NCBI RefSeq assembly: GCF_014305095.1
Contig: NZ_JACRUI010000001.1
Coordinates: 1,361,398-1,425,397 of the forward strand
From: Flavobacterium kayseriense
GTDB taxonomy: Bacteria; Bacteroidota; Bacteroidia; Flavobacteriales; Flavobacteriaceae
Direction: 5' to 3'
DNA: 64,000 bases
Below, piece after piece: positions 6,796 to 18,215 of this stretch (position 1 is the stretch's first letter; each line of letters begins with the position of its first letter). A program made the position numbers and the translations under genes. The notes beneath the pieces were generated by a model that saw only the letters and a program-made list of their open reading frames with translations, was not told the DNA's origin and searched no databases.

Positions 6796-9700
6796 ATGAT
6801 AACAAATCAGACTGAAAGATTGAATTTTGCCTCTACAAAAAACATTCCTGCATATCCAGATTTTCTTGATGTTCAGGTTAAATCTTTTCAAGATTTTTTT
6901 CAATTAGAAACTAAATCTGACGAAAGAGGCAATGAAGGACTTTACAACACCTTCATGGAAAATTTTCCAATTACAGATACAAGAAACAACTTTGTATTGG
7001 AATTTCTTGACTACTTTGTTGATCCACCTCGTTATACAATTCAAGAGTGTATCGAAAGAGGTTTAACACACAGTGTACCTTTAAAAGCTAGATTAAAACT
7101 GTACTGTACAGATCCAGAGCACGAAGACTTTGAAACTATTGTTCAAGATGTATATCTTGGTACAATTCCTTACATGACGCCAAGCGGAACATTTGTTATA
7201 AATGGTGCTGAACGTGTTGTTGTTTCTCAGTTGCACAGATCACCAGGGGTTTTCTTTGGTCAGTCTTTTCACGCTAATGGTACTAAACTATATTCTGCAA
7301 GAGTAATTCCTTTTAAGGGATCTTGGATAGAATTTTCTACAGATATTAATAGTGTAATGTACGCTTATATCGACAGAAAGAAAAAATTACCTGTTACTAC
7401 TTTATTCCGTGCAATTGGTTTTGAAAGAGACAAGGATATCCTTGAAATTTTCGACCTAGCTGAAGAAATTAAGGTTTCTAAAACAGGACTTAAAAAATAT
7501 ATCGGTAGAAAATTAGCTGCTCGTGTATTGAACACATGGCACGAAGATTTCGTAGATGAAGATACTGGTGAAGTAGTTTCTATTGAACGTAACGAAATAA
7601 TCCTTGATAGAGATACAATTATCGACAAAGATAATGTAGAAGAAATCATTGATTCTAACGTTAAATCTATTTTGTTACACAAAGAAGATGCTAATCAAGC
7701 TGATTATGCTATCATCCATAACACGTTACAAAAGGATCCAACAAACTCTGAAAAAGAAGCTGTTGAGCATATTTACAGACAATTGCGTAACGCAGAACCG
7801 CCTGATGAAGAAACTGCTCGTGGTATTATTGATAAATTATTCTTTTCTGACCAACGTTACAATTTAGGTGAAGTAGGTCGTTATAGAATGAATAAAAAAT
7901 TACAGTTGGATATCCCAATGGAAAAGCAAGTGCTTACCAAAGAAGATATCATAACTATCGTTAAGTATTTAATTGAGTTGATTAATGCGAAAGCAGATAT
8001 TGATGATATTGATCACTTATCAAACCGTCGTGTTAGAACAGTTGGTGAACAATTGTCTCAACAATTCGGTGTTGGTTTAGCTCGTATGGCTAGAACTATT
8101 CGTGAGAGAATGAACGTTAGAGATAACGAGGTGTTTACACCAATCGATTTGATTAATGCTAAAACATTATCGTCGGTTATTAACTCTTTCTTTGGTACTA
8201 ACCAGTTGTCTCAATTTATGGATCAAACGAATCCACTAGCTGAGATAACACACAAGAGAAGATTATCTGCACTTGGACCAGGTGGACTTTCGAGAGAAAG
8301 AGCTGGATTTGAGGTTCGTGACGTTCACTATACGCACTACGGACGTTTATGTCCTATTGAGACACCAGAGGGACCAAACATTGGTTTGATTTCATCTCTT
8401 GGAGTTTATGCTAAAGTAAACGGAATGGGATTCATTGAAACTCCTTACCGTAAAGTAACTAATGGTGTTGTAGATTTAGAAGCTACACCTATTTACTTAA
8501 GTGCTGAAGAAGAAGAAGGAATGTTGATCTCTCAAGCAAATATTGAGATGGATGATTCTGGAAAAATACTTGCAGAAAACGTAATTGCTCGTCAAGAAGG
8601 GGATTTCCCTGTTATTGATCCTGCAAAAGTGGATTATGCGGATGTTGCTCCTAACCAAATTGCTTCAATTTCTGCGTCTCTTATTCCTTTCTTGGAACAT
8701 GATGATGCGAATAGAGCGTTGATGGGATCTAACATGATGCGTCAGGCCGTACCATTAATTCGTCCTGAAGCACCAATTGTTGGAACTGGTTTAGAGCGTC
8801 AAGTAGCTTCTGACTCTAGAGTATTAATAAATGCTGAAGGGCATGGTACTGTAGAATATGTTGATGCTAATATTATCACTATCAAATATGATCGTTCTGA
8901 AGAAGAAAGAATGGTTAGTTTTGAAAACGATGATAAGACATACAACCTAATCAAGTTTAGAAAAACCAATCAAGGAACTAGTATTAACTTGAAGCCTATC
9001 GTAAGAAAAGGGGATAGAGTTATTCCTGGACAGGTTTTGTCTGAAGGATATGCTACTCAAAACGGAGAGCTAGCTTTAGGTCGTAACTTAAAAGTGGCCT
9101 TTATGCCATGGAAAGGGTACAACTTTGAGGATGCTATCGTTATTTCTGAGAAAGTGGTTCGTGATGATATTTTTACTTCTATTCACGTGGATGATTATTC
9201 ACTTGAGGTTAGAGATACTAAATTGGGTAATGAAGAGTTGACTAATGACATTCCTAACGTTTCTGAAGAGGCTACTAAAGACTTAGATGAAAATGGAATG
9301 ATTAGAATTGGTGCCGAGGTTAAACCTGGTGATATTCTTATCGGAAAAATTACTCCAAAAGGAGAATCAGATCCTACTCCAGAAGAGAAATTGCTTCGTG
9401 CAATCTTTGGGGATAAAGCAGGTGATGTAAAAGATGCTTCATTAAAAGCGTCTCCTTCTTTACACGGTGTAGTTCTTGACAAAAAATTATTCGCGAGAGC
9501 GGTAAAAGATAAACGTAAACGTACACAAGATAAAGATGCTTTAGGCGCTTTAGAAATGGAGTTCGAAACTAAATTTGTTGAATTAAAAGACAAATTAGTA
9601 GAGAAACTTTTCTTAATCGTAAACGGAAAAACTTCTCAAGGTGTAATGAATGATTTGGGTGAAGAAGTTTTACCAAAAGGTAAAAAATACACTCAAAAAA

Positions 9701-10608
9701 TGCTTTATGCTGTTGAAGATTTTGCTCACTTAAGCAAAGGACAATGGGTAGCTGACGATGCAACTAATAAAATGGTGAATGAATTAATTCATAACTATAA
9801 AATTAAGTTGAATGACCTGCAAGGTTCTTTACGTAGAGAGAAATTCACGATTACTGTAGGTGATGAATTACCAGCAGGAATCTTGAAATTAGCAAAAGTT
9901 TATATCGCTAAGAAACGTAAGTTGAAAGTAGGGGATAAAATGGCTGGACGTCACGGTAACAAAGGTATTGTTGCTCGTATCGTTCGTCATGAAGATATGC
10001 CTTTCCTTGAAGACGGAACACCAGTTGACATTGTGTTGAACCCACTTGGGGTACCTTCACGTATGAACATTGGTCAAATTTATGAGACTGTTTTAGGATG
10101 GGCTGGTATGAACTTGGGTAGAAAATTTGCTACTCCAATTTTTGACGGTGCTTCATTAGATCAAATCAATGAATTGACTGACGAAGCTGGAATTCCACGT
10201 TTTGGACATACACACCTTTACGATGGTGGTACAGGAGAGCGTTTCCATCAAGCAGCAACTGTTGGTGTGATCTATATGTTAAAATTAGGACACATGGTTG
10301 ATGATAAGATGCACGCACGTTCTATTGGGCCATACTCATTAATTACGCAACAACCTTTAGGTGGTAAAGCGCAATTTGGAGGTCAGCGTTTTGGAGAGAT
10401 GGAGGTTTGGGCACTTGAGGCTTATGGAGCATCAAGTACACTACGCGAAATCTTGACAGTGAAGTCTGATGATGTTATTGGTAGAGCTAAAACTTACGAA
10501 GCAATCGTAAAAGGAGAGTCTATGCCAGAACCAGGATTACCTGAATCATTCAATGTATTAATGCATGAATTGAAAGGTCTTGGGTTAGATATTAGATTAG
10601 AAGAATAA
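6796..10608 (+). CDS. rpoB: DNA-directed RNA polymerase subunit beta
   Basis: Catalytic beta subunit of RNA polymerase. The 1270-residue sequence is very close to Flavobacterium RpoB as I recall it, with the rifampicin-pocket region ([15 protein letters not shown] through [15 protein letters not shown]) and the C-terminal [18 protein letters not shown] segment. ATG 6796 is preferred to the overlapping TTG at 6793, giving the usual [11 protein letters not shown] start. A 276-base leader after rplL carries an attenuator and a 25-base palindrome. rpoC follows after 235 bases, a larger spacer than in many bacteria, containing a REP-like hairpin. Confidence 0.98.
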   Translation: MITNQTERLNFASTKNIPAYPDFLDVQVKSFQDFFQLETKSDERGNEGLYNTFMENFPITDTRNNFVLEFLDYFVDPPRYTIQECIERGLTHSVPLKARLKLYCTDPEHEDFETIVQDVYLGTIPYMTPSGTFVINGAERVVVSQLHRSPGVFFGQSFHANGTKLYSARVIPFKGSWIEFSTDINSVMYAYIDRKKKLPVTTLFRAIGFERDKDILEIFDLAEEIKVSKTGLKKYIGRKLAARVLNTWHEDFVDEDTGEVVSIERNEIILDRDTIIDKDNVEEIIDSNVKSILLHKEDANQADYAIIHNTLQKDPTNSEKEAVEHIYRQLRNAEPPDEETARGIIDKLFFSDQRYNLGEVGRYRMNKKLQLDIPMEKQVLTKEDIITIVKYLIELINAKADIDDIDHLSNRRVRTVGEQLSQQFGVGLARMARTIRERMNVRDNEVFTPIDLINAKTLSSVINSFFGTNQLSQFMDQTNPLAEITHKRRLSALGPGGLSRERAGFEVRDVHYTHYGRLCPIETPEGPNIGLISSLGVYAKVNGMGFIETPYRKVTNGVVDLEATPIYLSAEEEEGMLISQANIEMDDSGKILAENVIARQEGDFPVIDPAKVDYADVAPNQIASISASLIPFLEHDDANRALMGSNMMRQAVPLIRPEAPIVGTGLERQVASDSRVLINAEGHGTVEYVDANIITIKYDRSEEERMVSFENDDKTYNLIKFRKTNQGTSINLKPIVRKGDRVIPGQVLSEGYATQNGELALGRNLKVAFMPWKGYNFEDAIVISEKVVRDDIFTSIHVDDYSLEVRDTKLGNEELTNDIPNVSEEATKDLDENGMIRIGAEVKPGDILIGKITPKGESDPTPEEKLLRAIFGDKAGDVKDASLKASPSLHGVVLDKKLFARAVKDKRKRTQDKDALGALEMEFETKFVELKDKLVEKLFLIVNGKTSQGVMNDLGEEVLPKGKKYTQKMLYAVEDFAHLSKGQWVADDATNKMVNELIHNYKIKLNDLQGSLRREKFTITVGDELPAGILKLAKVYIAKKRKLKVGDKMAGRHGNKGIVARIVRHEDMPFLEDGTPVDIVLNPLGVPSRMNIGQIYETVLGWAGMNLGRKFATPIFDGASLDQINELTDEAGIPRFGHTHLYDGGTGERFHQAATVGVIYMLKLGHMVDDKMHARSIGPYSLITQQPLGGKAQFGGQRFGEMEVWALEAYGASSTLREILTVKSDDVIGRAKTYEAIVKGESMPEPGLPESFNVLMHELKGLGLDIRLEE

Positions 10609-10623
10609 ATAAGTTTTGTTAGT

Positions 10624-10653
10624 AGTAGAGATGCGATTTATCGCGTCTCTACT
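10624..10653. repeat. REP-like hairpin between rpoB and rpoC
   Basis: agtagagatgcga (10624-10636) pairs with tcgcgtctctact (10641-10653) through 13 bp with one G-T wobble and a 4-base loop. It is GC-richer than its surroundings and lacks a T-run, so it is not a typical terminator. The GAGACGCGAT...ATCGCGTCTC core resembles a hairpin repeat I remember from many bacterial genomes; this is unverified. It may protect the rpoB 3' end or partly uncouple rpoB and rpoC. Confidence 0.6.
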
Positions 10654-10843
10654 TTAACATTTAAATAAGTTTTTAGGATTTAGACCCGTAAACCGTTCCG
10701 ATTTTTTATACAGATTTTAATTTGTGTAACTAGCGCTTTAAATTTGAAGTTTAGAGTTTTGAGAAGTAATCCGGTGTAGTAAAGACATAAAGTACTTTGC
10801 TAGAATCAATTTTTTAATTGCAATTAAATCAATAGTAAAAACT

Positions 10844-13800
10844 ATGATGAATAATAGAAATAATAATAATAAAGATAAGAATCCTGTAAAAAGATTCAAT
10901 AAAATATCTATCGGTCTTGCTTCTCCAGAATCTATCTTGAAAGAGTCTCGAGGTGAAGTTTTAAAACCAGAAACAATAAACTACCGTACGCACAAGCCTG
11001 AGCGTGATGGTCTTTTCTGCGAAAGAATATTTGGACCTGTTAAGGATTTCGAATGTGCTTGTGGAAAATACAAAAGAATTCGTTACAAAGGGATCATCTG
11101 TGACCGTTGTGGTGTTGAAGTTACGGAGAAAAAAGTACGTAGAGATAGAGTAGGTCACATCAATCTTGTTGTGCCAATCGCTCATATCTGGTATTTCCGT
11201 TCTCTTCCAAATAAAATTGGTTATATCCTTGGTCTTCCATCTAAGAAATTAGATATGATTATTTACTACGAAAGATACGTAGTAATCCAAGCTGGTATTG
11301 CTAAAAATGCTGAAGGTGAATCAGTTCAAAGATTAGATTTCTTAACAGAAGAAGAATATTTGAACATCTTAGATACTCTTCCAGCGGATAATCAGTATTT
11401 AGATGATTTCGATCCTAATAAATTTGTTGCCAAAATGGGAGCAGAGTGTATTATGGACTTATTAGCACGTATTGATTTAGACCAGTTGTCTTACCAATTG
11501 CGTCACTCAGCTAATAATGAAACGTCTAAACAACGTAAAACTGAAGCCTTAAAGAGATTACAAGTTGTTGAGTCTTTCCGTGAGTCTAACTTAAATCGTG
11601 AAAACCGTCCTGAATGGATGATTATGAAAGTGGTTCCAGTTATTCCACCAGAATTACGTCCGCTTGTGCCTCTTGATGGAGGTCGTTTTGCGACTTCAGA
11701 TTTAAATGACTTATACCGTCGTGTAATCATCCGTAACAACCGTTTGAAAAGATTAATGGAAATCAAAGCTCCAGAAGTGATCTTAAGAAACGAAAAACGT
11801 ATGTTGCAAGAATCGGTAGATTCATTATTTGATAATACAAGAAAAGCATCTGCAGTTAAAACAGAATCAAACAGACCATTAAAATCATTATCTGATTCCC
11901 TTAAAGGTAAGCAAGGACGTTTCCGTCAAAACTTACTTGGAAAACGTGTGGATTATTCTGCTCGTTCTGTAATTGTTGTTGGACCTGAATTGAAATTGTT
12001 CGAATGTGGTATCCCAAAAGATATGGCTGCCGAATTATACAAGCCTTTTGTTATCCGTAAATTGATAGAAAGAGGAATTGTAAAAACTGTTAAATCAGCT
12101 AAGAAAATAATAGACAAGAAAGAGCCTGTAGTTTGGGATATCCTTGAAAATGTAATTAAAGGTCACCCGATTTTACTGAATCGTGCCCCTACTTTGCACA
12201 GACTTGGTATTCAAGCTTTCCAACCAAAATTAATTGAAGGAAAAGCAATCCAATTACACCCTTTAGTTTGTACGGCCTTTAATGCGGATTTTGATGGGGA
12301 TCAAATGGCAGTTCACTTGCCATTAGGACCAGAAGCTATCCTTGAAGCTCAATTATTAATGTTGGCTTCACATAATATATTAAACCCTGCAAATGGTGCT
12401 CCAATTACGGTACCATCTCAGGATATGGTCTTGGGTCTATATTATATGACCAAAGAAAGATTGACTACTCCAGAGAAAAAGATTTTAGGTCAAGATTTGA
12501 CTTTCTATTCTGCTGAAGAAGTTAATATCGCATTAAATGAAGGAAGATTAGAATTGAATGCTCGTGTTAGAATTAGAGCTAAAGATTTTAATGACGCTGG
12601 AGAATTAGTGTTTAAAATTATTCAAACAACTGCAGGACGTGTATTATTTAATGAAGTAGTACCAGAAGCAGCTGGATATATCAATGATGTATTGACTAAG
12701 AAAAACCTTAGAGATATTATCGGTCACGTATTAAATTCAACAAGTGTTCCGGAAACGGCTGCCTTCTTGGATAATATGAAAGATATGGGGTATAAATTTG
12801 CCTTTAGAGGAGGTTTATCTTTCTCATTAGGTGATATTAGAATTCCAGATCAAAAACCACAATTGATTGCTGATGCTAGAGAGCAAGTAGAAGGAATTTC
12901 TGCTAACTACAACATGGGTCTTATTACAAATAACGAACGTTACAACCAAGTTATTGATGTTTGGACTTCTGCAAATGCACAATTGACTGAGTTAGCGATG
13001 AAAAACATTAGAGAAGACCAACAAGGTTTCAACTCTGTGTATATGATGCTTGATTCTGGGGCGAGGGGTTCTAAGGAACAAATTCGTCAGTTAACTGGTA
13101 TGCGTGGATTGATGGCTAAGCCTAAAAAATCGACTGCTGGTGGTGGAGAGATTATTGAAAACCCGATTCTTTCGAACTTTAAGGAAGGTCTTTCGATCTT
13201 AGAGTATTTCATTTCTACGCACGGTGCTCGTAAGGGTCTTGCGGATACGGCTCTGAAAACGGCAGATGCTGGTTACTTAACTCGTAGATTACATGACGTT
13301 TCTCAAGATGTTATTGTAAACATCGAAGATTGTGGAACTCTTAGAGGTGTTGAAGTTTCGGCATTGAAAAAGAATGAAGAAATCGTTGAATCATTAGGAG
13401 AAAGAATTTTAGGACGTGTTGCATTGCAAGATGTAGTTAATCCTTTAACTAATGAAGTTTTAGTTCAATCAGGACAACAAATTACAGAGGCAATTATGAA
13501 AGTAATTGAGGCTTCTCCAATCGAAAGTGTTGAAGTACGTTCACCTTTAGTTTGTGAGGCACCAAAAGGTATTTGTGCTAAATGTTATGGTAGAAACTTA
13601 GCTACTGGTAAAATGACTCAAAGAGGAGAAGCAGTTGGAGTAATTGCAGCTCAATCTATTGGGGAGCCAGGAACACAGTTAACTTTACGTACTTTCCACG
13701 TTGGAGGGGTTGCGGGAGGTATATCTGAGGAATCTAGTATTGTAACTCGTTTTGCAGGTAAACTAGAAATCGAAGATCTAAAAACTGTTAAGGGTGAGGA

Positions 13801-15157
13801 TAACGATGGTAACGCAGTTGATATTGTTGTATCTCGTTCTACTGAATTGAAATTAATTGATGAAAAAACAGGTATCTTATTAAACACGCATAACATTCCT
13901 TACGGTTCAAGTATCTTTGTTAAAGATGGTGAATCAGTAGATAAAGGAACTGTGATCTGTAAATGGGATCCATATAATGGAGTTATTGTTTCTGAATTTA
14001 CAGGAAAAATTGCTTACGAAGATTTAGAGCAAGGACAATCGTTTATGGTTGAGATTGATGAGCAAACTGGTTTCCAAGAAAAAGTAATTTCTGAGTCTAG
14101 AGCTAAAAAATTAATCCCTACTTTATTGGTTTACGGTAAAGATGGTGAATTGATCCGTTCCTATAACTTACCAGTTGGAGCCCACTTAATGGTTGATAAC
14201 GGTGAGAAAATTAAAGCAGGTAAGGTATTGGTTAAAATCCCACGTCGTTCTTCTAAATCAGGAGATATTACAGGAGGTTTACCAAGAATTACAGAGTTGT
14301 TAGAAGCTCGTAATCCTTCAAACCCAGCGGTAGTTTCTGAAATTGATGGTGTTGTTTCTTTTGGAAAAATTAAAAGAGGTAACCGTGAGATTGTTATCGA
14401 ATCTAAATTTGGTGATGTTAGAAAGTACCTAGTTAAACTTTCAAGTCAAATTCTTGTTCAAGAGAATGACTTCGTTAGAGCTGGTGTGCCTTTATCTGAT
14501 GGAGCTATTACGCCAGACGATATTTTAAGAATTAAAGGGCCAGCAGCTGTTCAACAGTACTTGGTTAACGAGATTCAAGAAGTATACCGTTTACAAGGGG
14601 TAAAAATTAATGATAAGCACTTTGAGGTAGTAATACGTCAGATGATGCGTAAAGTAAGAGTTCAAGATCCAGGTGATACTTTATTCCTAGAAGATCAATT
14701 AATTCACACTAAAGATTTTATCGTTGAAAATGATAAATTATATGGTATGAAAGTTATTGAGGACGCTGGAGACTCAGCTAATCTGAAAGAAGGACAAATT
14801 GTTACTCCACGTGAGTTACGTGACGAGAATTCGTTATTGAAACGTAATGACAAGAATATTGTTGTGGCTCGTGATGTTATCACAGCAACTGGTACTCCTG
14901 TTTTACAAGGTATTACGAGAGCTTCGTTACAAACAAAATCATTCATCTCGGCAGCATCTTTCCAAGAGACAACTAAAGTATTAAACGAAGCTGCAGTAGC
15001 AGGTAAAGTAGATTACTTAGAAGGCTTGAAAGAAAATGTAATTGTAGGTCACAGAATTCCTGCTGGAACTGGTATGAGAGAATACGATCATACAATTGTA
15101 GGCTCTAAGGAAGATTACAATGATATGATGGCAAATAAAGAAGAATATATTTACTAA
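10844..15157 (+). CDS. rpoC: DNA-directed RNA polymerase subunit beta'
   Basis: Catalytic beta' subunit of RNA polymerase, 1437 residues. Visible features are the N-terminal zinc-binding motif ([19 protein letters not shown], about residues 66-85), the active-site NADFDGD with its three Mg-binding aspartates, the trigger-loop region [13 protein letters not shown], and the second zinc site [14 protein letters not shown]. The start has two adjacent ATG codons (10844 and 10847), and the A/N-rich N-terminus fits either. A hairpin with a T-run at 15183-15212 ends the unit. Confidence 0.98.
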   Translation: MMNNRNNNNKDKNPVKRFNKISIGLASPESILKESRGEVLKPETINYRTHKPERDGLFCERIFGPVKDFECACGKYKRIRYKGIICDRCGVEVTEKKVRRDRVGHINLVVPIAHIWYFRSLPNKIGYILGLPSKKLDMIIYYERYVVIQAGIAKNAEGESVQRLDFLTEEEYLNILDTLPADNQYLDDFDPNKFVAKMGAECIMDLLARIDLDQLSYQLRHSANNETSKQRKTEALKRLQVVESFRESNLNRENRPEWMIMKVVPVIPPELRPLVPLDGGRFATSDLNDLYRRVIIRNNRLKRLMEIKAPEVILRNEKRMLQESVDSLFDNTRKASAVKTESNRPLKSLSDSLKGKQGRFRQNLLGKRVDYSARSVIVVGPELKLFECGIPKDMAAELYKPFVIRKLIERGIVKTVKSAKKIIDKKEPVVWDILENVIKGHPILLNRAPTLHRLGIQAFQPKLIEGKAIQLHPLVCTAFNADFDGDQMAVHLPLGPEAILEAQLLMLASHNILNPANGAPITVPSQDMVLGLYYMTKERLTTPEKKILGQDLTFYSAEEVNIALNEGRLELNARVRIRAKDFNDAGELVFKIIQTTAGRVLFNEVVPEAAGYINDVLTKKNLRDIIGHVLNSTSVPETAAFLDNMKDMGYKFAFRGGLSFSLGDIRIPDQKPQLIADAREQVEGISANYNMGLITNNERYNQVIDVWTSANAQLTELAMKNIREDQQGFNSVYMMLDSGARGSKEQIRQLTGMRGLMAKPKKSTAGGGEIIENPILSNFKEGLSILEYFISTHGARKGLADTALKTADAGYLTRRLHDVSQDVIVNIEDCGTLRGVEVSALKKNEEIVESLGERILGRVALQDVVNPLTNEVLVQSGQQITEAIMKVIEASPIESVEVRSPLVCEAPKGICAKCYGRNLATGKMTQRGEAVGVIAAQSIGEPGTQLTLRTFHVGGVAGGISEESSIVTRFAGKLEIEDLKTVKGEDNDGNAVDIVVSRSTELKLIDEKTGILLNTHNIPYGSSIFVKDGESVDKGTVICKWDPYNGVIVSEFTGKIAYEDLEQGQSFMVEIDEQTGFQEKVISESRAKKLIPTLLVYGKDGELIRSYNLPVGAHLMVDNGEKIKAGKVLVKIPRRSSKSGDITGGLPRITELLEARNPSNPAVVSEIDGVVSFGKIKRGNREIVIESKFGDVRKYLVKLSSQILVQENDFVRAGVPLSDGAITPDDILRIKGPAAVQQYLVNEIQEVYRLQGVKINDKHFEVVIRQMMRKVRVQDPGDTLFLEDQLIHTKDFIVENDKLYGMKVIEDAGDSANLKEGQIVTPRELRDENSLLKRNDKNIVVARDVITATGTPVLQGITRASLQTKSFISAASFQETTKVLNEAAVAGKVDYLEGLKENVIVGHRIPAGTGMREYDHTIVGSKEDYNDMMANKEEYIY

Positions 15158-15182
15158 CTTTAGTAATAAGTCCTTAGTAATT

Positions 15183-15212
15183 AGTGATTAGTCTTTTGAC
15201 TAATCACTTTTT
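15183..15212 (+). terminator. rpoC terminator
   Basis: agtgattagtc (15183-15193) pairs perfectly with gactaatcact (15198-15208) around tttt, followed by a T-run. Confidence 0.9.
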
Positions 15213-15248
15213 GCTATAAATTAGTTGCTAATCATTACTACTTAAAAT

Positions 15249-15551
15249 ATGAAAGAACAACAAGAGCAGATCAATATAGAATTAGATGAAAAAACAGCAG
15301 AGGGAATTTATTCCAACTTAGCTATTATTAATCATTCTTCCTCAGAGTTTGTACTCGACTTTGTAAGTATCATGCCTGGTATTCCTAAGGCTAAAGTGAA
15401 GTCAAGAATTGTATTGACACCACAGCATGCCAAAAGATTGCTCAAAGCTATTGGAGAGAATATTCACCGTTTTGAAATCGCTCATGGCGAAATTAAAGAT
15501 AGTGAACAACCTGCAATTCCGCTTAATTTTGGTCCTGCAGGACAAGCATAG
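15249..15551 (+). CDS. DUF3467 family protein
   Basis: A 100-residue acidic protein matching the DUF3467 family: an N-terminal IELDEKTAEGIYSNLAIINHSSSEFVLDF segment, a central IMPGIPKAKVKSRIVLTP loop, and a helical AKRLLKAIGENIHRFE end. Its function is unknown. I recall it as frequently sitting next to rpoC in Bacteroidota, which suggests a transcription- or translation-related role, but that is association only. It has its own terminator at 15558-15586. Confidence 0.85.
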   Translation: MKEQQEQINIELDEKTAEGIYSNLAIINHSSSEFVLDFVSIMPGIPKAKVKSRIVLTPQHAKRLLKAIGENIHRFEIAHGEIKDSEQPAIPLNFGPAGQA

Positions 15552-15557
15552 TTAACT

Positions 15558-15586
15558 AAAGGCTTCCATATTGGAAGCCTTTTTTT
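15558..15586 (+). terminator. Terminator after the DUF3467 gene
   Basis: aaaggcttcca (15558-15568) pairs with tggaagccttt (15572-15582) around a 3-base loop, followed by more T. Confidence 0.92.
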
Positions 15587-15720
15587 ATGCTTAATAGTCG
15601 TTATGAGTAAATTGGTATCGGTTAAAATGCACAAATCATCTTTGTTCTGCAAGCCGTTCGTTAGTTAACGAGTATTCTAGCTATTCATCGTAATTATTTT
15701 AGGTAGGGGTATTGTGGTTG

Positions 15721-15728
15721 TATCTTTG
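15721..15728 (+). promoter_or_regulatory. -7 element upstream of the small secreted protein gene
   Basis: tatctttg matches TAnnTTTG exactly; a T-rich tract about 20 bases upstream may act as -33. The predicted transcript starts about 40 bases before ATG 15776. Confidence 0.6.
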
Positions 15729-15775
15729 TATAAGAATTGGCACTGATAGCTAATCAATTAGAAAAATATATAACT

Positions 15776-16138
15776 ATGAACACTATATCTACACAAAACA
15801 AATCAAAAAACATGATACATATTTTATCTGTATTTGTTTGTGCATTACTTTTTAGTGTTTCAGGTTATAGCCAAAATGTAGGAGGTTCGCAAATTGCATC
15901 TTCTGAAGATGAAATCACTACAACTGTAGAAGTAAAATCAGAAAGCGCTAGAACTTCTTCTACTAATATGGAGTTTGTTCAGTGGTTCATGGGGACAAAA
16001 CAAGATCCTAATACTACGATCTCTACAGAGGGAATAAACACAAAAAAACAAATCATGACTTCAGGTATTGCACCTAATCGTCTATTAATTAAAGCTTTTT
16101 TGAAGAAAGCGGTTAATTTCGAATCAGCTTTAGCATAA
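15776..16138 (+). CDS. Small secreted protein of unknown function
   Basis: A 120-residue protein I do not recognise. From ATG 15776 it has a short polar N-terminus, a hydrophobic stretch (about 13-27, ILSVFVCALLFSVSGYSQ) ending in a plausible signal-peptidase site after SQ, and then a Ser/Thr-rich mature region with no known domain. ATG 15776 is preferred to an in-frame start at 15737 because the promoter at 15721 makes the earlier codon part of the leader region. It has its own promoter and a strong bidirectional terminator, so it is an independently expressed gene. Confidence 0.65.
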   Translation: MNTISTQNKSKNMIHILSVFVCALLFSVSGYSQNVGGSQIASSEDEITTTVEVKSESARTSSTNMEFVQWFMGTKQDPNTTISTEGINTKKQIMTSGIAPNRLLIKAFLKKAVNFESALA

Positions 16139-16168
16139 TTAGATTTATAGTATACTAGTAGTAAGTAC

Positions 16169-16204
16169 AAAAAAAAGCGCTAATTTTTAATTAGCGCTTT
16201 TTTT
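16169..16204. terminator. Bidirectional terminator
   Basis: aagcgctaatt (16175-16185) pairs with aattagcgctt (16189-16199), with an A-run before and a T-run after. It serves both the secreted-protein gene (+) and prfC (-). Confidence 0.92.
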
Positions 16205-16226
16205 ATGCTTTATTGTGTGGACTTGC

Positions 16227-17816
16227 TTATTCAAATTCCGAAGTAAAAAATAATTTTACGCTAGGATATTTGTTTTGTGTCATCTGAATCGTAAAATCAG
16301 AATCTGCAAGGAATACTAATTGCCCGTATTTGTCTTTAGCTAGGAATTTTTGTTTGATACGTTTGAATTCCTTGAATTCATCATTTTTTGGGTCATTAGG
16401 CTTAACCCAGCATGCTTTATGAACAGGGAAATTCTCATAGGTACATTTAGCGCCATATTCGTGCTCTAAACGGTATTGTATTACTTCGTATTGTAGTGCT
16501 CCAACTGTTCCAATGATTTTTCTGTTGTTCATTTCTAAAGTAAACAACTGCGCTACTCCTTCGTCCATCAATTGATCTACTCCTTTGTCCAGCTGTTTAG
16601 CTTTCATAGGATCAGCATTATTGATGTATCTAAAATGCTCTGGAGAGAAACTTGGAATTCCTTTGAAACTCATTATTTCTCCTTCGGTCAACGTGTCACC
16701 AATTTTGAAATTTCCAGTATCATGCAATCCTACGATGTCTCCTGGATAGGATATATCTACAATCTCTTTTTTCTCTGCAAAAAAAGCATTTGGACTTGAG
16801 AATTTTAAATTCTTTTTTTGACGAACATGGTAATACGGTTTGTTTCTTTCAAAGGTTCCCGACACAATTTTGATAAATGCCAGTCTATCTCTATGTTTCG
16901 GATCCATATTTGCATGAATTTTAAACACAAAACCAGTCATTTTTTCTTCTTTAGGATCTACTAATCGAGTTTCAGACTCTTTTGGTCTTGGAGAAGGAGC
17001 AATTTGTACAAAGCAATCTAGTAGTTCTCTTACCCCAAAATTATTTAAGGCTGAACCAAAGAAAACAGGTTGCAGTTTACCGTCAAGATAATCTTGTCGA
17101 TCAAATTTAGGATACACTTCATCGATCAATTCTAATTCTTCACGTAAAGTGTCAGCTGGTTTTTGCCCAATAATTTTTTCTAATTCAGGATTCTGTACAT
17201 CAGAAAAAGCAATTGTTTCTTCTATGTTTTTACGATTATCTCCGCTAAACAAGTTGATGTTTTGTTCCCATAAATTGTAGATACCTTGAAAATCGTATCC
17301 CATACCTATAGGAAAACTAAGAGGGGTAACTGTTAATCCTAGCTTTTGTTCTACTTCGTCCATTAGGTCAAATGCATCTTTACCTTCACGGTCCATTTTA
17401 TTGATAAAAACAATAATTGGAATTTTACGCATTCTACAAACGGCAACTAACTTCTCTGTTTGTTCCTCAACTCCTTTTGCTACGTCAATTACTACGATTA
17501 CACTATCTACTGCAGTTAATGTTCTAAAAGTGTCCTCTGCAAAATCCTTGTGTCCTGGTGTATCGAGGATATTTATTTTTTTATCCTGATAATTAAAAGC
17601 AAGAACAGATGTCGATACAGAAATCCCTCTTTGACGTTCGATTTCCATAAAGTCACTCGTAGCGCCTTTTTTTATTTTATTGTTCTTAACGGCACCTGCT
17701 TCTTGGATGGCTCCTCCAAACAGTAACAGTTTTTCTGTTAGGGTAGTTTTACCAGCATCAGGGTGCGATATGATTCCGAAAGTTCTTCTTCGTTGTATTT
17801 CTGTTAAAAAGCTCAT
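16227..17816 (-). CDS. prfC: Peptide chain release factor 3
   Basis: Translational GTPase that removes RF1/RF2 from the ribosome after peptide release. The 529-residue protein has the full GTPase set: SHPDAGKTT (17-25), DTPGHKDF and NKMD, followed by beta-barrel and C-terminal domains. Length and motifs distinguish it from EF-G and TypA. ATG 17816 is the only sensible start. Its promoter appears at 17836-17843, in the 399-base divergent region shared with the PPIase gene. Confidence 0.96.
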   Translation of the reverse strand: MSFLTEIQRRRTFGIISHPDAGKTTLTEKLLLFGGAIQEAGAVKNNKIKKGATSDFMEIERQRGISVSTSVLAFNYQDKKINILDTPGHKDFAEDTFRTLTAVDSVIVVIDVAKGVEEQTEKLVAVCRMRKIPIIVFINKMDREGKDAFDLMDEVEQKLGLTVTPLSFPIGMGYDFQGIYNLWEQNINLFSGDNRKNIEETIAFSDVQNPELEKIIGQKPADTLREELELIDEVYPKFDRQDYLDGKLQPVFFGSALNNFGVRELLDCFVQIAPSPRPKESETRLVDPKEEKMTGFVFKIHANMDPKHRDRLAFIKIVSGTFERNKPYYHVRQKKNLKFSSPNAFFAEKKEIVDISYPGDIVGLHDTGNFKIGDTLTEGEIMSFKGIPSFSPEHFRYINNADPMKAKQLDKGVDQLMDEGVAQLFTLEMNNRKIIGTVGALQYEVIQYRLEHEYGAKCTYENFPVHKACWVKPNDPKNDEFKEFKRIKQKFLAKDKYGQLVFLADSDFTIQMTQNKYPSVKLFFTSEFE

Positions 17817-17835
17817 GTGTGATATAAATAGTTTG

Positions 17836-17843
17836 CAAAAGTA
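17836..17843 (-). promoter_or_regulatory. prfC -7 element
   Basis: On the minus strand tacttttg, an exact TAnnTTTG, about 20 bases upstream of the prfC start. Confidence 0.65.
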
Positions 17844-18116
17844 CTATTTATATATGCTATTTAAAAATAAATAAGAGTTGTGTTTATTTACTTGAAAACT
17901 ATGGTAGTTAGTAGGCTTTTGCGGCCTTAAAGACGTTTCTTGGAATAGGTATGTCAAAGAGTGGTTTTATTATGCTACTACAGCTAGATAATCTCTATAA
18001 ATTTTTGTTAATAGTAGAGCTGATACTTGTTTAATGTAATCGAATTGTTATTTTTGTTCGTTTTAAATTTGAAAAATGTTCTGTAGGAACGGCTTTATTT
18101 CTTGGTACTTATAATG
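17844..18116. other. Divergent intergenic region prfC / PPIase
   Basis: The 399 bases between prfC (-) and the PPIase gene (+) hold the prfC promoter at the left and the PPIase -7 at the right (18117-18124). I see no gene, repeat or strong hairpin between them. Confidence 0.5.
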
Positions 18117-18124
18117 TATATTTG
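18117..18124 (+). promoter_or_regulatory. -7 element upstream of the parvulin PPIase
   Basis: tatatttg matches TAnnTTTG; the -33 region is only weakly conserved. It lies about 90 bases before ATG 18216. Confidence 0.5.
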
Positions 18125-18215
18125 AATTCAATAAAGATACATTATACTATTGGGAGAAGATTTTAAATCAAATAACGGAATATAATTTAAATACATTATT
18201 ATTAAAACATTGAAA

